From Streptomyces phaeolivaceus (GTDB lineage Bacteria > Actinomycetota > Actinomycetes > Streptomycetales > Streptomycetaceae), in assembly GCF_009184865.1 (NCBI RefSeq), contig NZ_CP045096.1:3038001-3102000 (forward strand): 64,000 nucleotides of DNA, read 5' to 3'. Position numbers and translations under genes: made by a program. Each line of letters opens with the position of its first letter. The first letter of the stretch is position 1. Below the pieces are notes generated by a model. That model ran no database searches and had not been told where the DNA came from. It worked only from the letters and a program-made list of their open reading frames with translations. This document shows, piece by piece, positions 27,271 through 37,179 of the stretch.

Positions 27271-29901
27271 CTACGCCTTCGGCAGGCGGTCCAGCTGTGC
27301 GGCGATGCGGGCGATGTCCTCGTCGGCCTTGGTGAGGCGGCCACGGATCTTGTCGACGACCTGGTCCGGGGCCTTCGCGAGGAACGCCTCGTTGCCGAGC
27401 TTGGCCGTGGCCTGGGCCTTCTCCTTCTCGGCCGCCGCGAGGTCCTTCGCGAGGCGCTTGCGTTCGGCGGCGATGTCGATGACGCCGGAGAGGTCGAGGG
27501 CGACCTCGGCGCCCGCCACCGGCAGGGTCGCCGTGGCCGAGAAGCCGTCGCCCTCCGGCTGGAGGCGCAGGAGCTGACGGATCGCGGCCTCGTGCGGGGC
27601 CAGGACCGTACCGTCGAGCGTCAGGCGGGCCGGGACGCGCTGGCCGGGCTGGAGGCCCTGGTCGGCGCGGAACCGGCGGACCTCGGTGACGACCTGCTGG
27701 ACCAGCTCGATCTCCCGCTCGGCGACGTCGTCGCGGAAGCCACTGTCCGTCGGCCAGTCGGCGATGACGAGGGACTCGCCGCCGGTGAGCGTCGTCCACA
27801 GGGTGTCCGTGACGAACGGGACGACCGGGTGGAGGAGGCGCAGGGTGACGTCCAGGACCTCGCCCAGGACGCGCCTGCTGACCTCGGCCGACTCGCCGCC
27901 CGCCTGGAACGTCGTCTTGGACAGCTCGACGTACCAGTCGAAGACCTCGTCCCACGCGAAGTGGAACAGGGCGTCGCTGAGCTTGGCGAACTGGAAGTCC
28001 TCGTAGTACGCGTCGACCTGCTCGACGGTCTCGTTGAGGCGGGCGAGGATCCAGCGGTCGGTCGCGGAGAGCTTGGCGGCCTCCGGCAGAGGTCCCTCGA
28101 CGGTCGCGCCGTTCATCAGCGCGAAGCGGGTGGCGTTCCAGATCTTGTTGGCGAAGTTGCGGGAGGCCTGGACCCAGTCCTCGCCGATCGGGACGTCGGT
28201 GCCCGGGTTGGCGCCGCGCGCGAGGGTGAAACGGAGCGCGTCGGAGCCGTACTTGTCCATCCAGTCGAGCGGGTCGACGACATTGCCGAAGGACTTCGAC
28301 ATCTTCTTGCCGCGCTCGTCGCGGACCAGGCCGGTCAGCGCGATGGTCTTGAAGGGGACCTCGCCGTCCATGGCGTACAGGCCGAACATCATCATCCGGG
28401 CGACCCAGAAGAAGATGATGTCGTGGCCGGTGAGCAGGACGTCGGTGGAGTAGAACTTCCGCAGGTCCGCGGTCTGTTCGGGCCAGCCGAGGGTGGAGAA
28501 CGGCCACAGGCCGGAGGAGAACCAGGTGTCCAGGACGTCGGTGTCCTGGGTCCAGCCCTCGGCCTCCGTGCCGGGCGGCTGCTCGTCGGGGCCGACGCAG
28601 ACCGTCTCGCCGTTCGGGCCGTACCAGACCGGGATGCGGTGGCCCCACCAGAGCTGGCGCGAGATGCACCAGTCGTACATGTTGTCGACCCAGTCGAAGT
28701 AGCGCTTCGACATGTCCTCGGGGTGGATCCTGACCCGGCCGTCGCGGACCGCGTCACCGGCGGCCTGGGCGAGGGGACCGACCTTGACCCACCACTGCAT
28801 CGACAGCCGCGGCTCGACCGTGGTCTTGCAGCGCGAGCAGTGGCCGACGGAGTGGGTGTACGGGCGCTTCTCGGCGACGATCCGGCCCTGTGAGCGCAGG
28901 GCGCCGACGACGGCCGAGCGGGCCTCGAAGCGGTCCTGGCCGAGGAAGGGGCCGTGGACGGTGATGACACCGTGCTCGTCCATGATCGTCATGGCGGGCA
29001 GGTCGTGGCGCTGGCCGATCGCGAAGTCGTTCGGGTCGTGCGCCGGGGTCACCTTGACCGCGCCGGTGCCGAACTCCGGGTCGACATGGGTGTCCGCGAC
29101 GACCGGGATGGAGCGGTCGGTCAGCGGGAGCTTGATGAGCTTGCCGATGAGGTGCGCGTACCGCTCGTCGTCCGGGTGGACGGCGACCGCCGTGTCACCG
29201 AGCATCGTCTCCGCGCGCGTGGTGGCGACGACGAGGGAGTCCTCCCCCTCGCCGTACCGGATGGAGACCAGCTCGCCGGCGTCCTCCTGGTGCTCGACCT
29301 CGATGTCCGAGATCGCGGTGAGACAGCGGGGACACCAGTTGATGATGCGCTCGGCGCGGTAGATGAGTTCGTCGTCGTAGAGGCGCTTGAAGATGGTCTG
29401 GACGGCCTTGGACAGGCCCTCGTCCATGGTGAACCGCTCGCGGTCCCAGTCGACTCCGTCGCCGAGGCGGCGCATCTGGCCGAGGATCTTGCCGCCGTAC
29501 TCCTCCTTCCACTGCCAGACGCGCTCGACGAACTCCTCGCGCCCCAAGTCGTGGCGGGACTTGCCCTCTTCGGCGAGTTGCTGCTCGACCTTGTTCTGCG
29601 TGGCGATGCCGGCGTGGTCCATGCCGGGGAGCCACAGGGCCTCGTAACCCTGCATGCGCTTACGGCGGGTGAGGGCGTCCATGAGGGTGTGCTGGAAGGC
29701 GTGCCCGAGGTGCAGGCTGCCGGTGACGTTCGGCGGCGGGATGACGATGGTGTACGCGGGCTTGTCGCTCGTCGCGTCGGCCGCGAAGTAACCACGCTCC
29801 ACCCAGCGCTCGTACAGCGTCCCCTCTACATCGGCCGGCGCGTACTGGGTCGGCAGATCGGTGGCGGGCGCTGGAGGCTGCTGCTGAGCGTTCTCGGTCA
29901 C
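27271..29901 (-). CDS. valS: Valyl-tRNA synthetase (876 aa)
   Basis: Class I synthetase with the HLGH signature in [12 protein letters not shown] (64-67), an editing (CP1) domain, and the KMSKS loop in [16 protein letters not shown]. The C-terminal coiled coil is seen as the Lys/Glu-rich last 70 residues ([14 protein letters not shown]). It charges tRNA-Val and edits mis-activated threonine. Length matches bacterial ValRS. The gene is divergent from the proline-rich membrane protein gene at 30039. Confidence 0.97.
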   Translation of the reverse strand: MTENAQQQPPAPATDLPTQYAPADVEGTLYERWVERGYFAADATSDKPAYTIVIPPPNVTGSLHLGHAFQHTLMDALTRRKRMQGYEALWLPGMDHAGIATQNKVEQQLAEEGKSRHDLGREEFVERVWQWKEEYGGKILGQMRRLGDGVDWDRERFTMDEGLSKAVQTIFKRLYDDELIYRAERIINWCPRCLTAISDIEVEHQEDAGELVSIRYGEGEDSLVVATTRAETMLGDTAVAVHPDDERYAHLIGKLIKLPLTDRSIPVVADTHVDPEFGTGAVKVTPAHDPNDFAIGQRHDLPAMTIMDEHGVITVHGPFLGQDRFEARSAVVGALRSQGRIVAEKRPYTHSVGHCSRCKTTVEPRLSMQWWVKVGPLAQAAGDAVRDGRVRIHPEDMSKRYFDWVDNMYDWCISRQLWWGHRIPVWYGPNGETVCVGPDEQPPGTEAEGWTQDTDVLDTWFSSGLWPFSTLGWPEQTADLRKFYSTDVLLTGHDIIFFWVARMMMFGLYAMDGEVPFKTIALTGLVRDERGKKMSKSFGNVVDPLDWMDKYGSDALRFTLARGANPGTDVPIGEDWVQASRNFANKIWNATRFALMNGATVEGPLPEAAKLSATDRWILARLNETVEQVDAYYEDFQFAKLSDALFHFAWDEVFDWYVELSKTTFQAGGESAEVSRRVLGEVLDVTLRLLHPVVPFVTDTLWTTLTGGESLVIADWPTDSGFRDDVAEREIELVQQVVTEVRRFRADQGLQPGQRVPARLTLDGTVLAPHEAAIRQLLRLQPEGDGFSATATLPVAGAEVALDLSGVIDIAAERKRLAKDLAAAEKEKAQATAKLGNEAFLAKAPDQVVDKIRGRLTKADEDIARIAAQLDRLPKA

Positions 29902-30038
29902 CCGCTCAGTTTAGGGGTGTCACGGGGTGGTCCCGAAACCCGATTCTTCCGTAACGGTGTGACCCCCGGTGCGTGGGACCCCTCGTGTTTGCGCCAGGAT
30001 GTCAGGAACACATAAGCATCTGGAGGGGAACCCAGAAC

Positions 30039-30989
30039 ATGAGTCACAACCAGCCGGGCCCGTACGGCGGGCAGCCCCAGCAGCCCGGACCGTACGGTCA
30101 GCCGGGCCCCTACGGCCAGCAGCCGCCGCAGGCCGCCCCCCAGCCCGGCTACGGCTACCCGCAGCAGGCGCCGCCGCAGCAGCCTGGCTACGGATACCCC
30201 CAGCAGGCGCCCCAGGGCGTTCCGCCCCAGACCCCGCCCTACGGCCAGCCCCAGGCCCCGTACGGCCAGCAGCCCTACCCGACGGTGCCCCAGCCGCCCG
30301 CCGCCGGCGGTGGCGGCAAGAAGGTCGGCATCATCCTCGGCGCGGTCGCGGTCGTGGCGGCGGTGGCCGTGGGGGCGTACTTCGTCATCGGTGGCGGCGG
30401 CGGGGCCGACATCGCGGACGACGGCCCGCACAAGCTGACCACGCCGGCGACGGTGCTCAGCGAGTACAAGAAGTCCGACAGCGGCGGCGACAGCGGCGCC
30501 ATGTCCGAGGACGATCTGAAGGACGCCGAGAACTGGGGGGTCAAGAACCCCAAGGACGTCAGCGCCGGCTACCAGTCGGGCGACGAGAGCAACCCGCTCG
30601 CCGGGAAGATGCTCTCGTTCGGCGGCGTCTACGGCGAGATCGAGGACCCGGAGGCGGCGGTCGACGGTTTCTTCGCCTTCATGAAGAAGGACGCCCAGTC
30701 CGAGGACGAGGAAGTCACCTTCGTCGGCGACCCGAAGGCGTACACGCCCGACGCCCTCGACGGTGCCGTCCTGAAGTGCCAGGAGGTCCAGATGGACAAC
30801 TCCGACAGCACTTCGGCGACCGAGCCGAAGAAGGTGAACATGACCTACTGCGTGTGGGGCGACTACAGCACCCTCGGCTTCGTCCTGCCGATGGAGTTCG
30901 CCGACATCGCCGCGGGCAAGAGCACCGCTCCCGAGGAGGCGGCCGACATCACGGCCAAGCTCCGCAAGGAAGTCCGCGTCAAGATCTGA
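30039..30989 (+). CDS. Pro/Gln/Gly/Tyr-rich single-pass membrane protein (316 aa)
   Basis: Residues 1-90 are low-complexity repeats of PYGQ, PQQAP and GYGYP. One membrane helix (about 96-117, [21 protein letters not shown]) follows, then an acidic extracellular domain of about 200 residues. GGAGGGG ten bases upstream supports the ATG. This layout is common in actinobacterial cell-envelope proteins of unknown role. The extracellular part contains two cysteines (LKCQEV, TYCVWG), possibly a disulphide. I do not recognise a family with a defined function. Confidence 0.8.
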   Translation: MSHNQPGPYGGQPQQPGPYGQPGPYGQQPPQAAPQPGYGYPQQAPPQQPGYGYPQQAPQGVPPQTPPYGQPQAPYGQQPYPTVPQPPAAGGGGKKVGIILGAVAVVAAVAVGAYFVIGGGGGADIADDGPHKLTTPATVLSEYKKSDSGGDSGAMSEDDLKDAENWGVKNPKDVSAGYQSGDESNPLAGKMLSFGGVYGEIEDPEAAVDGFFAFMKKDAQSEDEEVTFVGDPKAYTPDALDGAVLKCQEVQMDNSDSTSATEPKKVNMTYCVWGDYSTLGFVLPMEFADIAAGKSTAPEEAADITAKLRKEVRVKI

Positions 30990-31008
30990 TCACGTGGCCT
31001 CAACCACG

Positions 31009-31041
31009 AAGGGGCCCCGGTCTGTTGACCGGGGCCCCTTT
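31009..31041. terminator. Bidirectional terminator between the membrane protein gene and clpX
   Basis: A 14-bp stem, AAGGGGCCCCGGTC/GACCGGGGCCCCTT, with a TGTT loop is followed by T on the plus side and preceded by A-rich bases, fitting both converging genes. Confidence 0.85.
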
Positions 31042-31065
31042 CGATGTCCGTGTACCGCCGACGGC

Positions 31066-32352
31066 TTACGCCGTCTTCTGCTCCCCCGGCCCCCGGCCGC
31101 GCGCGTCGCGTGGGATCAGGGTGGGGTTGACGTTCGAGCGGACGACGTCGGCGTTGATGACGACTCGGGCCACGTCCTTGCGGGACGGGACCTCGTACAT
31201 GACCGACATGAGGACTTCCTCCATGATGGCGCGCAGGCCGCGCGCGCCGGTCTGGCGGAGGATGGCCTGGTCGGCGATGGCTTCGAGGGCCTCGCGCTCG
31301 AAGTCCAGCTCCACGCCGTCGAGTTCGAAGAGGCGCTGGTACTGCTTGACCAGCGCGTTGCGCGGCTCGATGAGGATCTGGAGGAGGGCCTCGCGGTCCA
31401 GGTTGTGGACCGAGGTGATGACCGGGAGACGGCCGATGAACTCCGGGATCATGCCGAACTTGACCAGGTCCTCCGGCATGACGTCCTCGAACTGGTCCTT
31501 GGACTCCAGCTCGCGCTTGGAGCGGATCGTCGCGCCGAAGCCGATGCCCTTGGCGCCGGCCCGGGATTCGATGATCTTCTCCAGGCCGGAGAAGGCACCG
31601 CCGACGATGAACAGGACGTTCGTGGTGTCGATCTGGATGAATTCCTGGTGCGGGTGCTTACGGCCGCCCTGCGGGGGGACCGAGGCGGTCGTGCCTTCCA
31701 GGATCTTCAACAGGGCCTGCTGGACACCCTCGCCCGACACATCGCGCGTGATGGAGGGGTTTTCACTCTTCCGCGCGACCTTGTCGATCTCGTCGATGTA
31801 GATGATGCCCGTTTCGGCTTTCTTGACGTCGTAGTCCGCCGCCTGGATCAGCTTCAGCAGAATGTTCTCGACGTCCTCGCCGACATAGCCCGCCTCGGTG
31901 AGCGCCGTCGCGTCGGCGATCGCGAACGGGACGTTCAGCATGCGCGCGAGGGTCTGCGCGAGGAGGGTCTTGCCGGAGCCCGTGGGGCCCAGCAGCAGGA
32001 TGTTGGACTTCGCCAACTCGATGGCGTCCTCGCGGCTTTGACCGCCGCCGTTCTCACCGGCCTGGACCCGCTTGTAGTGGTTGTAGACGGCTACCGAGAG
32101 CGCCTTCTTGGCCGCCTCCTGGCCGACTACGTATCCCTCGAGGAACTCGTAGATCTCGCGAGGCTTCGGGAGTTCCTCCCAGCGGACCTCGCTGGTCTCC
32201 GCGAGCTCCTCCTCGATGATCTCGTTGCAGAGGTCGATGCACTCGTCGCAGATGTACACACCGGGCCCTGCGATGAGCTTCTTGACCTGCTTCTGGCTCT
32301 TGCCGCAGAACGAGCACTTGAGCAGATCGCCGCCGTCACCGATGCGTGCCAC
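31066..32352 (-). CDS. clpX: ClpX ATP-dependent unfoldase (428 aa)
   Basis: The N-terminal zinc-binding domain has CSFC and CDEC (C13, C16, C35, C38). The AAA+ domain shows Walker A GPTGSGKT (121-128), Walker [10 protein letters not shown], and the sensor and IGF-type region in the C-terminal half. It feeds proteins to ClpP1P2. It lies downstream of clpP2 on the same strand, behind an intergenic inverted repeat that may separate or modulate its transcription. Confidence 0.97.
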   Translation of the reverse strand: MARIGDGGDLLKCSFCGKSQKQVKKLIAGPGVYICDECIDLCNEIIEEELAETSEVRWEELPKPREIYEFLEGYVVGQEAAKKALSVAVYNHYKRVQAGENGGGQSREDAIELAKSNILLLGPTGSGKTLLAQTLARMLNVPFAIADATALTEAGYVGEDVENILLKLIQAADYDVKKAETGIIYIDEIDKVARKSENPSITRDVSGEGVQQALLKILEGTTASVPPQGGRKHPHQEFIQIDTTNVLFIVGGAFSGLEKIIESRAGAKGIGFGATIRSKRELESKDQFEDVMPEDLVKFGMIPEFIGRLPVITSVHNLDREALLQILIEPRNALVKQYQRLFELDGVELDFEREALEAIADQAILRQTGARGLRAIMEEVLMSVMYEVPSRKDVARVVINADVVRSNVNPTLIPRDARGRGPGEQKTA

Positions 32353-32460
32353 GGTGTGCTTCCCCTTCGCCTGGGAGACGCCTGGACAATTGAAATCCAG
32401 CGGCTCCTGGTGCTGCCTTATGTCGACGGTACCTTGCCGGGCCCCCCGTTCGGGCCCCCC

Positions 32461-32516
32461 TTGGCACGGTTCGCTTTGACGTGCACCTTGTCGTGCACTG
32501 GGTCAAACGGTGCCAA
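32461..32516. repeat. Inverted repeat between clpP2 and clpX
   Basis: Three paired blocks are nested: TTGGCAC (32461-32467)/GTGCCAA (32510-32516), TTTGAC (32475-32480)/GTCAAA (32502-32507) and GTGCAC (32481-32486)/GTGCAC (32493-32498). Such a stem in the clpP2-clpX gap could be a partial terminator or a regulator-binding site for clpX. Confidence 0.6.
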
Positions 32517-32555
32517 CCATGCCAAGGGGCGGCAGACAATACAGCCTTTCCGCCG

Positions 32556-33236
32556 TCAGCGGACGTCCGCGTTGTTCATCTTCCGCGTGGAGATGATCTG
32601 GTCGATCAGGCCGTACGAGAGCGCGTCCTCGGCCGTGAGGATCTTGTCGCGCTCGATGTCCTCGCGGATCTTCTCGATCGGTGTGGTGGAGTGCTTGGCC
32701 AGCATGTCCTCCAGCTGCGCGCGCATCCGGAGGATCTCGTTGGCGGCGATCTCCAGGTCGGAGACCTGACCCCGGCCCGTCTCGCTGTACGGCTGGTGGA
32801 TCAGGACGCGGGCGTTCGGCAGCGCCATGCGCTTGCCCGGCGTACCGGCGGCCAGCAGGATCGCGGCGGCGGAGGCCGCCTGGCCCATGCAGACCGTCTG
32901 GATGTCGGGCTTCACGAACTGCATCGTGTCGTAGATCGCGGTGAGCGCCGTGAAGGAGCCGCCGGGGCTGTTGATGTAGACGGAGATGTCCCGGTCGGGG
33001 TCCATCGACTCCAGGCACAGCAGCTGCGCCATGACGTCGTTGGCGGAGGCGTCGTCGATCTGCACCCCGAGGAAGATCACCCGCTCCTCGAAGAGCTTCG
33101 CGTACGGGTCGTACTCACGGATGCCCTGCGAGGTGCGCTCGACGAAGCGCGGGATGACATAACGGGACTCGGCCGTCGGGCCCGAGTACTGGGAGCGTGC
33201 GCCGTCGTGGAGGCCGCTGCCGGGGAAGTCGTTCAC
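32556..33236 (-). CDS. clpP2: ClpP2 protease subunit (226 aa)
   Basis: Serine protease of the ClpP family with Ser122 in [10 protein letters not shown] and His147 in LIHQPY. The N-terminal 45 residues include a pro-segment. Streptomyces ClpP1 and ClpP2 form the main housekeeping Clp protease, with ClpX or ClpC as unfoldases. The gene follows clpP1 at 79 bases and is presumed to be in the same operon. Confidence 0.95.
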   Translation of the reverse strand: MNDFPGSGLHDGARSQYSGPTAESRYVIPRFVERTSQGIREYDPYAKLFEERVIFLGVQIDDASANDVMAQLLCLESMDPDRDISVYINSPGGSFTALTAIYDTMQFVKPDIQTVCMGQAASAAAILLAAGTPGKRMALPNARVLIHQPYSETGRGQVSDLEIAANEILRMRAQLEDMLAKHSTTPIEKIREDIERDKILTAEDALSYGLIDQIISTRKMNNADVR

Positions 33237-33315
33237 TTGTGTCTCCTGGGAGCCTGAGAGGGGCTGAGGCGGTCGGCTGGGGGCTTCGCGGGGGTGGGGG
33301 TGGCGGCGGGTGCCG

Positions 33316-33942
33316 TCACTCCTGCCCGGCCCCGGTGCCGCCGCCGCCCGGCATACCGGCGGCCGTGGGGATCACGTCGTCGATGAGGCCGTACTCCTTG
33401 GCCTCGAAGGCGTCGAACCAGCGGTCACGGTCCGAGTCGCGGGTCACCTGCTCGACCGTCTGGCCGGTGTGCTGCGAGGTCAGCTCGGCCATGCGCCTCT
33501 TGGTGTGCAGCAGCCGCTCGGCGTGGATCTTGATGTCGGAGGCCGAGCCCGCCAGGCCCGCGGAGGGCTGGTGGATCAGGATCTCGGCGTTCGGCAGCGC
33601 GAAGCGCTTGCCGGGGGTGCCCGCGCTGAGCAGGAACTGGCCCATCGAGGCCGCGAGGCCCATGGCGATGGTCACCACGTCGTTCTTGATGAACTGCATC
33701 GTGTCGTAGATCGCCATACCGGCCGTGATCGAGCCGCCGGGGCTGTTGATGTAGAGGTAGATGTCCTTGTCGGGGTCTGCGGCAAGGAGCAGCAGCTGTG
33801 CGGTGATCTTGTTGGCAATGTCGTCGTCGACCGGCTGGCCGAGGAAGATGATCCGCTCGCCAAGCAGCCGGTTGTAGACCTGGTCGCCGAGGCCACCACC
33901 GATGGAAGGCTCGCCGGCGGCATAGGGCATCAGATTCGTCAC
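33316..33942 (-). CDS. clpP1: ClpP1 protease subunit (208 aa)
   Basis: ClpP fold with Ser99 in [10 protein letters not shown] and His124 in LIHQPSAGL. The C-terminal tail is Gly-rich. It is the first gene of clpP1-clpP2 and pairs with ClpP2 in mixed tetradecamers. It is the target of acyldepsipeptides. A ClgR-like box about 140 bases upstream agrees with the known ClgR activation of clpP1P2 in Streptomyces. Confidence 0.95.
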   Translation of the reverse strand: MTNLMPYAAGEPSIGGGLGDQVYNRLLGERIIFLGQPVDDDIANKITAQLLLLAADPDKDIYLYINSPGGSITAGMAIYDTMQFIKNDVVTIAMGLAASMGQFLLSAGTPGKRFALPNAEILIHQPSAGLAGSASDIKIHAERLLHTKRRMAELTSQHTGQTVEQVTRDSDRDRWFDAFEAKEYGLIDDVIPTAAGMPGGGGTGAGQE

Positions 33943-34084
33943 GTATCCACCTGCTCGTCTTACGACGGCGCCGGGCCGTCTTCACGTTTCCCTTCCGGGG
34001 GCCGAGCCGTTCGCCGATGGCTCCGCCCTCGTATTCATGGACCCTAACGCGGTGGCTCCGCCGGTGAATCCCGCAGAGGGAACT

Positions 34085-34098
34085 GTTCGCTGTCAGCG
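34085..34098 (-). promoter_or_regulatory. Candidate ClgR-binding box upstream of clpP1
   Basis: GTTCGCTGTCAGCG agrees with the GTTCGC-N5-GCG core described for ClgR operators at actinobacterial clp and lon genes. It lies about 140 bases before clpP1 on the minus strand. No -10 was fixed. Confidence 0.5.
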
Positions 34099-34148
34099 CA
34101 TGCGCTCCGCCGGGCTGAGCAGGGTGCCTGGTGGCCTCCGGCCCGGGA

Positions 34149-34264
34149 AGGGGCGCGGAGAACTGCGCGGCCCGCCACGTACAAGCCACACTCGCCGATG
34201 CGCCTGGCGTGGCAGACGCGTCTGCGGCTCGTACGTGGCCGGTCGCGCCGTTCCCCGCGCCCCT
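34149..34264. repeat. Dispersed palindromic repeat, copy 2 (inverted pair)
   Basis: AGGGGCGCGGAGAACTGCGC and its continuation to CCACGTAC (34149-34182) face GTACGTGG running into CGTTCCCCGCGCCCCT (34231-34264). A 48-base centre has a smaller stem (GCCAC/GTGGC). The arms are the same intergenic motif seen at 27148, 39066 and 42834. Confidence 0.75.
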
Positions 34265-34274
34265 CGGGCAGGCC

Positions 34275-34312
34275 GACGGGCCCCTGGGTCACAAGTGATC
34301 CAGGGGCCCGTC
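34275..34312. terminator. Terminator after tig
   Basis: The 13-bp stem GACGGGCCCCTGG/CCAGGGGCCCGTC with a 12-base loop stands 27 bases beyond the tig stop. Confidence 0.8.
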
Positions 34313-34339
34313 GACAGCCATCCACCGACTACCGGGGGA

Positions 34340-35764
34340 TCAGGCCTCGTTCTTCTCCTCGGCGGCGGCCTCCGGGGCCTCCTCGGCGGCCTCGGCGGCG
34401 GCCGGGGTCTCCTCGGTCTCCTCGGTCTCCGCGACGGAGTCGGCCTCGTCCTCGTCGTCGTCCAGGTCGACGATCTCGCCGTTGGTGTCCTTCACCGTGG
34501 AGGACTCGACGACCAGGGCCAGGGCCTTGCCGCGGGCGACCTCGCCGACGAGGAGCTGGACCTGGTTGTTCTGGACGACGGCCTGGGCGAACTGGTCCGG
34601 GGACATGCCGGAGGAGGCCGCGCGCCGCATGAGGTGCTCGGTGAGCTCCTCCTGGTTGACGTTCAGCTCCTCCTTGGCGACCAGCTCGTCGAGGACGAAC
34701 TGGGTCTTGATGCCCTTGACGGCCGCTTCCTTGGTCTCGGCGTCGAACTCCTCGACCGTCTTGCCCTGGATCTCGAGGTACTTCTCGAGGTCGAGGCCCA
34801 TCTGGCCGAGCTGGTGGTGCTCCAGGTTGTGCTTGCGGGTGTTGATCTCGTCCTCGAGCAGCTTCTCGGGGACGGGCACCTCGACGATGTCCAGGAGCTT
34901 CTCGAGGACGCGCTCCTGGGCCTGCGTGGCCTGGTCGTACTGCTTCATGTTCTCCAGGCGCTTGCGGCTGTCCGCGCGCAGCTCCTCGAGGGTGTCGAAC
35001 TCCGAGGCGAGCTGGGCGAACTCGTCGTCCAGGGCCGGGAGTTCACGGGCGGCGACCTGGGTGACCTTGACGGTGACCTCAGCCTCCTTGCCGGCCGCCG
35101 AGCCGCCCTTCAGCTCGGAGGCGAAGGTGGCCTCGCCACCGGCCTCCAGGCCCTTCACGGCGTCGTCGATGCCGTCCAGCAGCTCGCCGGAGCCGATGGT
35201 GTAGGAGACGCCGTCGGCGACGCCGTCCTCCAGGACCTCGCCGTCGACCTTGGCCTGCAGGTCGATCGTCACGACGTCGCCGTCCTCGGCGGCGCGCTCG
35301 ACCGGGGAGGTGGAGGCGAAGCGCTCGCGCAGCTGCTCGACCGCCTTCTCGATGTCCTCCTCGGTGACCTCGACGGCGTCGACCTCGACCTCGATGCCGG
35401 AGTAGTCCGGGATCTCGATGGTCGGGCGGACGTCGACCTCGGCGGTGAAGTTCAGCGTCTCGCCGTCCTTCAGCTCCGTGATGTCGACCTCGGGCTGGCC
35501 GAGGACGTTGAGCTCGGCCTCGTTGACCGCGTCGGTGTAGAACTTCGGGAGCGCGTCGTTGACGGCCTCCTCCAGAACCGCACCGCGGCCGAACCGCTGG
35601 TCGATGACGCGGGCCGGGATCTTGCCCTTGCGGAAGCCCTTCACCGTGACCTGCTGGTTGATCTTCTTGTACGCCGCGTCGAGGCTGTCCTTGAGCTCCT
35701 CGAAGGGCACCTCGATGCTGAGCCGAACCCGGGTCGGGTTCAGGGTCTCCACGGCGCTCTTCAC
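34340..35764 (-). CDS. tig: Trigger factor (474 aa)
   Basis: The ribosome-associated chaperone and prolyl isomerase begins with the GTG at 35764 ([20 protein letters not shown]), supported by AAGGAG eight bases upstream; the frame extends further but without a site. The N-terminal ribosome-binding signature is [17 protein letters not shown]. The PPIase (FKBP-like) domain follows from about 150 ([16 protein letters not shown]), then the helical C-domain. The last 45 residues are an acidic Glu/Ala tail typical of Streptomyces. It stands next to clpP1P2-clpX, as in many bacteria. Confidence 0.95.
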   Translation of the reverse strand: MKSAVETLNPTRVRLSIEVPFEELKDSLDAAYKKINQQVTVKGFRKGKIPARVIDQRFGRGAVLEEAVNDALPKFYTDAVNEAELNVLGQPEVDITELKDGETLNFTAEVDVRPTIEIPDYSGIEVEVDAVEVTEEDIEKAVEQLRERFASTSPVERAAEDGDVVTIDLQAKVDGEVLEDGVADGVSYTIGSGELLDGIDDAVKGLEAGGEATFASELKGGSAAGKEAEVTVKVTQVAARELPALDDEFAQLASEFDTLEELRADSRKRLENMKQYDQATQAQERVLEKLLDIVEVPVPEKLLEDEINTRKHNLEHHQLGQMGLDLEKYLEIQGKTVEEFDAETKEAAVKGIKTQFVLDELVAKEELNVNQEELTEHLMRRAASSGMSPDQFAQAVVQNNQVQLLVGEVARGKALALVVESSTVKDTNGEIVDLDDDEDEADSVAETEETEETPAAAEAAEEAPEAAAEEKNEA

Positions 35765-35965
35765 GGTTCGGTCTCCTTGGGGGCTGACTTCTTTGGGTTC
35801 TGCTGACATTCCCCGCCGGGTGCGACGGGACTTCAGCAAGATTCGCGGCCGCTGAGAGACATGAGAGTGCAGACACACGGGCGCGCAGCTTGCATAGTAA
35901 CCGCAGGCGGTACACGCCCCAAAAGGTGATCTTGCCGGTGGCGGGCGCGCCCGTCGGCACGGTGG

Positions 35966-36039
35966 TCGGGGTGGCGGGATTTGAACCCACGGCCTTCCGC
36001 TCCCAAAGCGGACGCGCTACCAAGCTGCGCCACACCCCG
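35966..36039 (-). tRNA. tRNA-Pro (anticodon TGG)
   Basis: A 74-base cloverleaf on the minus strand has acceptor CGGGGTG/CACCCCG with discriminator A, T-arm GGGTTCAAATCCC and anticodon loop CTTTGGGAG. CCA is not encoded. It lies 201 bases upstream of tig. Confidence 0.97.
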
Positions 36040-36227
36040 TCTGGTGCGACACGTAGGGTACATGCCCGCAGGCCATGCGGTTGCCGCATTTACCGAGTGC
36101 GCGGGTGTGTGCGACGGCGGGCGCCGGGGTGGCCGAGGGGCGCGACCGGAAGGGGTGTGCGGCCGGGGCGCCCGACCCGCTACGATGCCTTCAGTGCCGC
36201 GGTCCTCCGACCTGCGGCGCGAGCTGT

Positions 36228-36298
36228 GCGGGCGTAGCTCAATGGTAGAGCCCTAGTCTTCCAAACTAGCTACGCGGGTTCGATTCCCGTCGCCCGCT
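36228..36298 (+). tRNA. tRNA-Gly (anticodon TCC)
   Basis: A 71-base cloverleaf has acceptor GCGGGCG/CGCCCGC with discriminator T, T-arm GGGTTCGATTCCC and anticodon loop CTTCCAA. CCA is not encoded. A strong terminator follows eight bases later. Confidence 0.97.
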
Positions 36299-36305
36299 CT
36301 TATGG

Positions 36306-36355
36306 CCTCCGGCCCGGTTTCGAGGGATTCCTCGACGCCGGGCCGGAGGTTTTTT
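36306..36355 (+). terminator. Intrinsic terminator of tRNA-Gly
   Basis: CCTCCGGCCCGG/CCGGGCCGGAGG, a perfect 12-bp stem, is followed by six T residues (36350-36355), the clearest rho-independent terminator in the window. Confidence 0.93.
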
Positions 36356-36401
36356 GTCGCCTCACGGCGGGTGTTCGGACGTATCCGGGCGGTCACGGTC
36401 G

Positions 36402-36596
36402 CTAGAACTGGATCGAGTTGATCGTGTCCGCTATCGAGTCCAGGAAGCGTTGGATGTCGTCGGCCATACCCGTCGAGGCGAGGAAGAAGCCGAAGAGGAT
36501 GGCGACCACGGCCGGTCCGGCCTTGATCGTCCCTCCTCGCATCAGGACTACCAGGATGATCCCCAGCAAGAGCACCACTGACAGCGAAATGGCCAC
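36402..36596 (-). CDS. Small two-helix membrane protein (64 aa)
   Basis: The product is mostly membrane: ISLSVVLLLGIILVVLM at 3-19, a positive RGGTIKAGP turn, then AVVAILFGFFLAST, ending in an amphipathic DDIQRFLDSIADTINSI segment. It resembles short, well-conserved Streptomyces membrane proteins of unknown function. GTG at 36596 is chosen; GAGGG lies ten bases upstream. The longer open frame upstream is arginine-rich and not conserved-looking. Confidence 0.65.
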   Translation of the reverse strand: MAISLSVVLLLGIILVVLMRGGTIKAGPAVVAILFGFFLASTGMADDIQRFLDSIADTINSIQF

Positions 36597-37062
36597 ACAG
36601 ATCACACCCTCGGTCGGTCCGCACTCCCGGCCCGGGGCGCCGACCCCACGCGCACCCCGCCAGAACCATCGTGCCACCAACCAGGCCGTCATATGCAGCG
36701 GGTGAGGCAACGTCGGCCACGGCACCGCACGCGCGCCACCCGGGCCACGGATCAACGGGAGGGTGCCGGGAGTGAATTCGGGGTGATCGTTTCCATGCAC
36801 ACACAACCCGGCCGCAGGTAATTCGAATTGTTGCCACAGACACATCAAGAGACAGGGGCAGGACGGCAATTAACCGGACATTCCACCAGAGTCGCCTGCG
36901 CATGTTATGCACCATTTAGTCGGGATGAATGCGGACAGAACGGTGCGCGTCATGTGCCTTGTGGTGTACGGACGGTGATGCTCTGCCCGATGACGACTTC
37001 ACCGAATCCTGGGTACCCGGTGGTGACACGTACCCCTCAATACAGGATTCACGTCGATGGTT
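36597..37062. other. Non-coding stretch with A+T-richer patches
   Basis: About 470 bases without a supported gene. Local A+T-rich patches occur around 36800-36920 (for example TAATTCGAATTG and ACCATTTAGTC), as expected for promoter DNA. No structured element or repeat was found. Confidence 0.5.
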
Positions 37063-37091
37063 TTACGAAATCGCACAGACAACGCTAGGGT
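37063..37091 (+). promoter_or_regulatory. Candidate promoter for the acyltransferase transcript
   Basis: TTACGA (37063-37068) and TAGGGT (37086-37091) are spaced 17 bases. The predicted start point falls at or next to the ATG of the short upstream ORF at 37099, so the mRNA could be leaderless. Confidence 0.4.
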
Positions 37092-37098
37092 GCCTCAG

Positions 37099-37179
37099 AT
37101 GTTCACCGCTGCCTCGTCCCCCACTTGCGCAGCGAGTGCTCGGACCGCCCACCGGAGTGCCCGGCGGGAGGGTCTGTGA
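37099..37179 (+). CDS. Short upstream ORF coupled to the acyltransferase gene (26 aa)
   Basis: An ATG about eight bases after a -10-like TAGGGT opens a 26-codon frame (MFTAASSPTCAAS...). Its TGA overlaps the acyltransferase GTG as GTGA. This is the geometry of translational coupling. The peptide is basic and shows no signal or family. It may be a leader without function of its own, or chance. Confidence 0.35.
   Translation: MFTAASSPTCAASARTAHRSARREGL

Noticed and set aside
35966..36298. tRNA-Pro or tRNA-Gly as attachment site of the AICE
   Set aside because: Neither tRNA is next to island genes, and no partial tRNA copy was seen at the island side.
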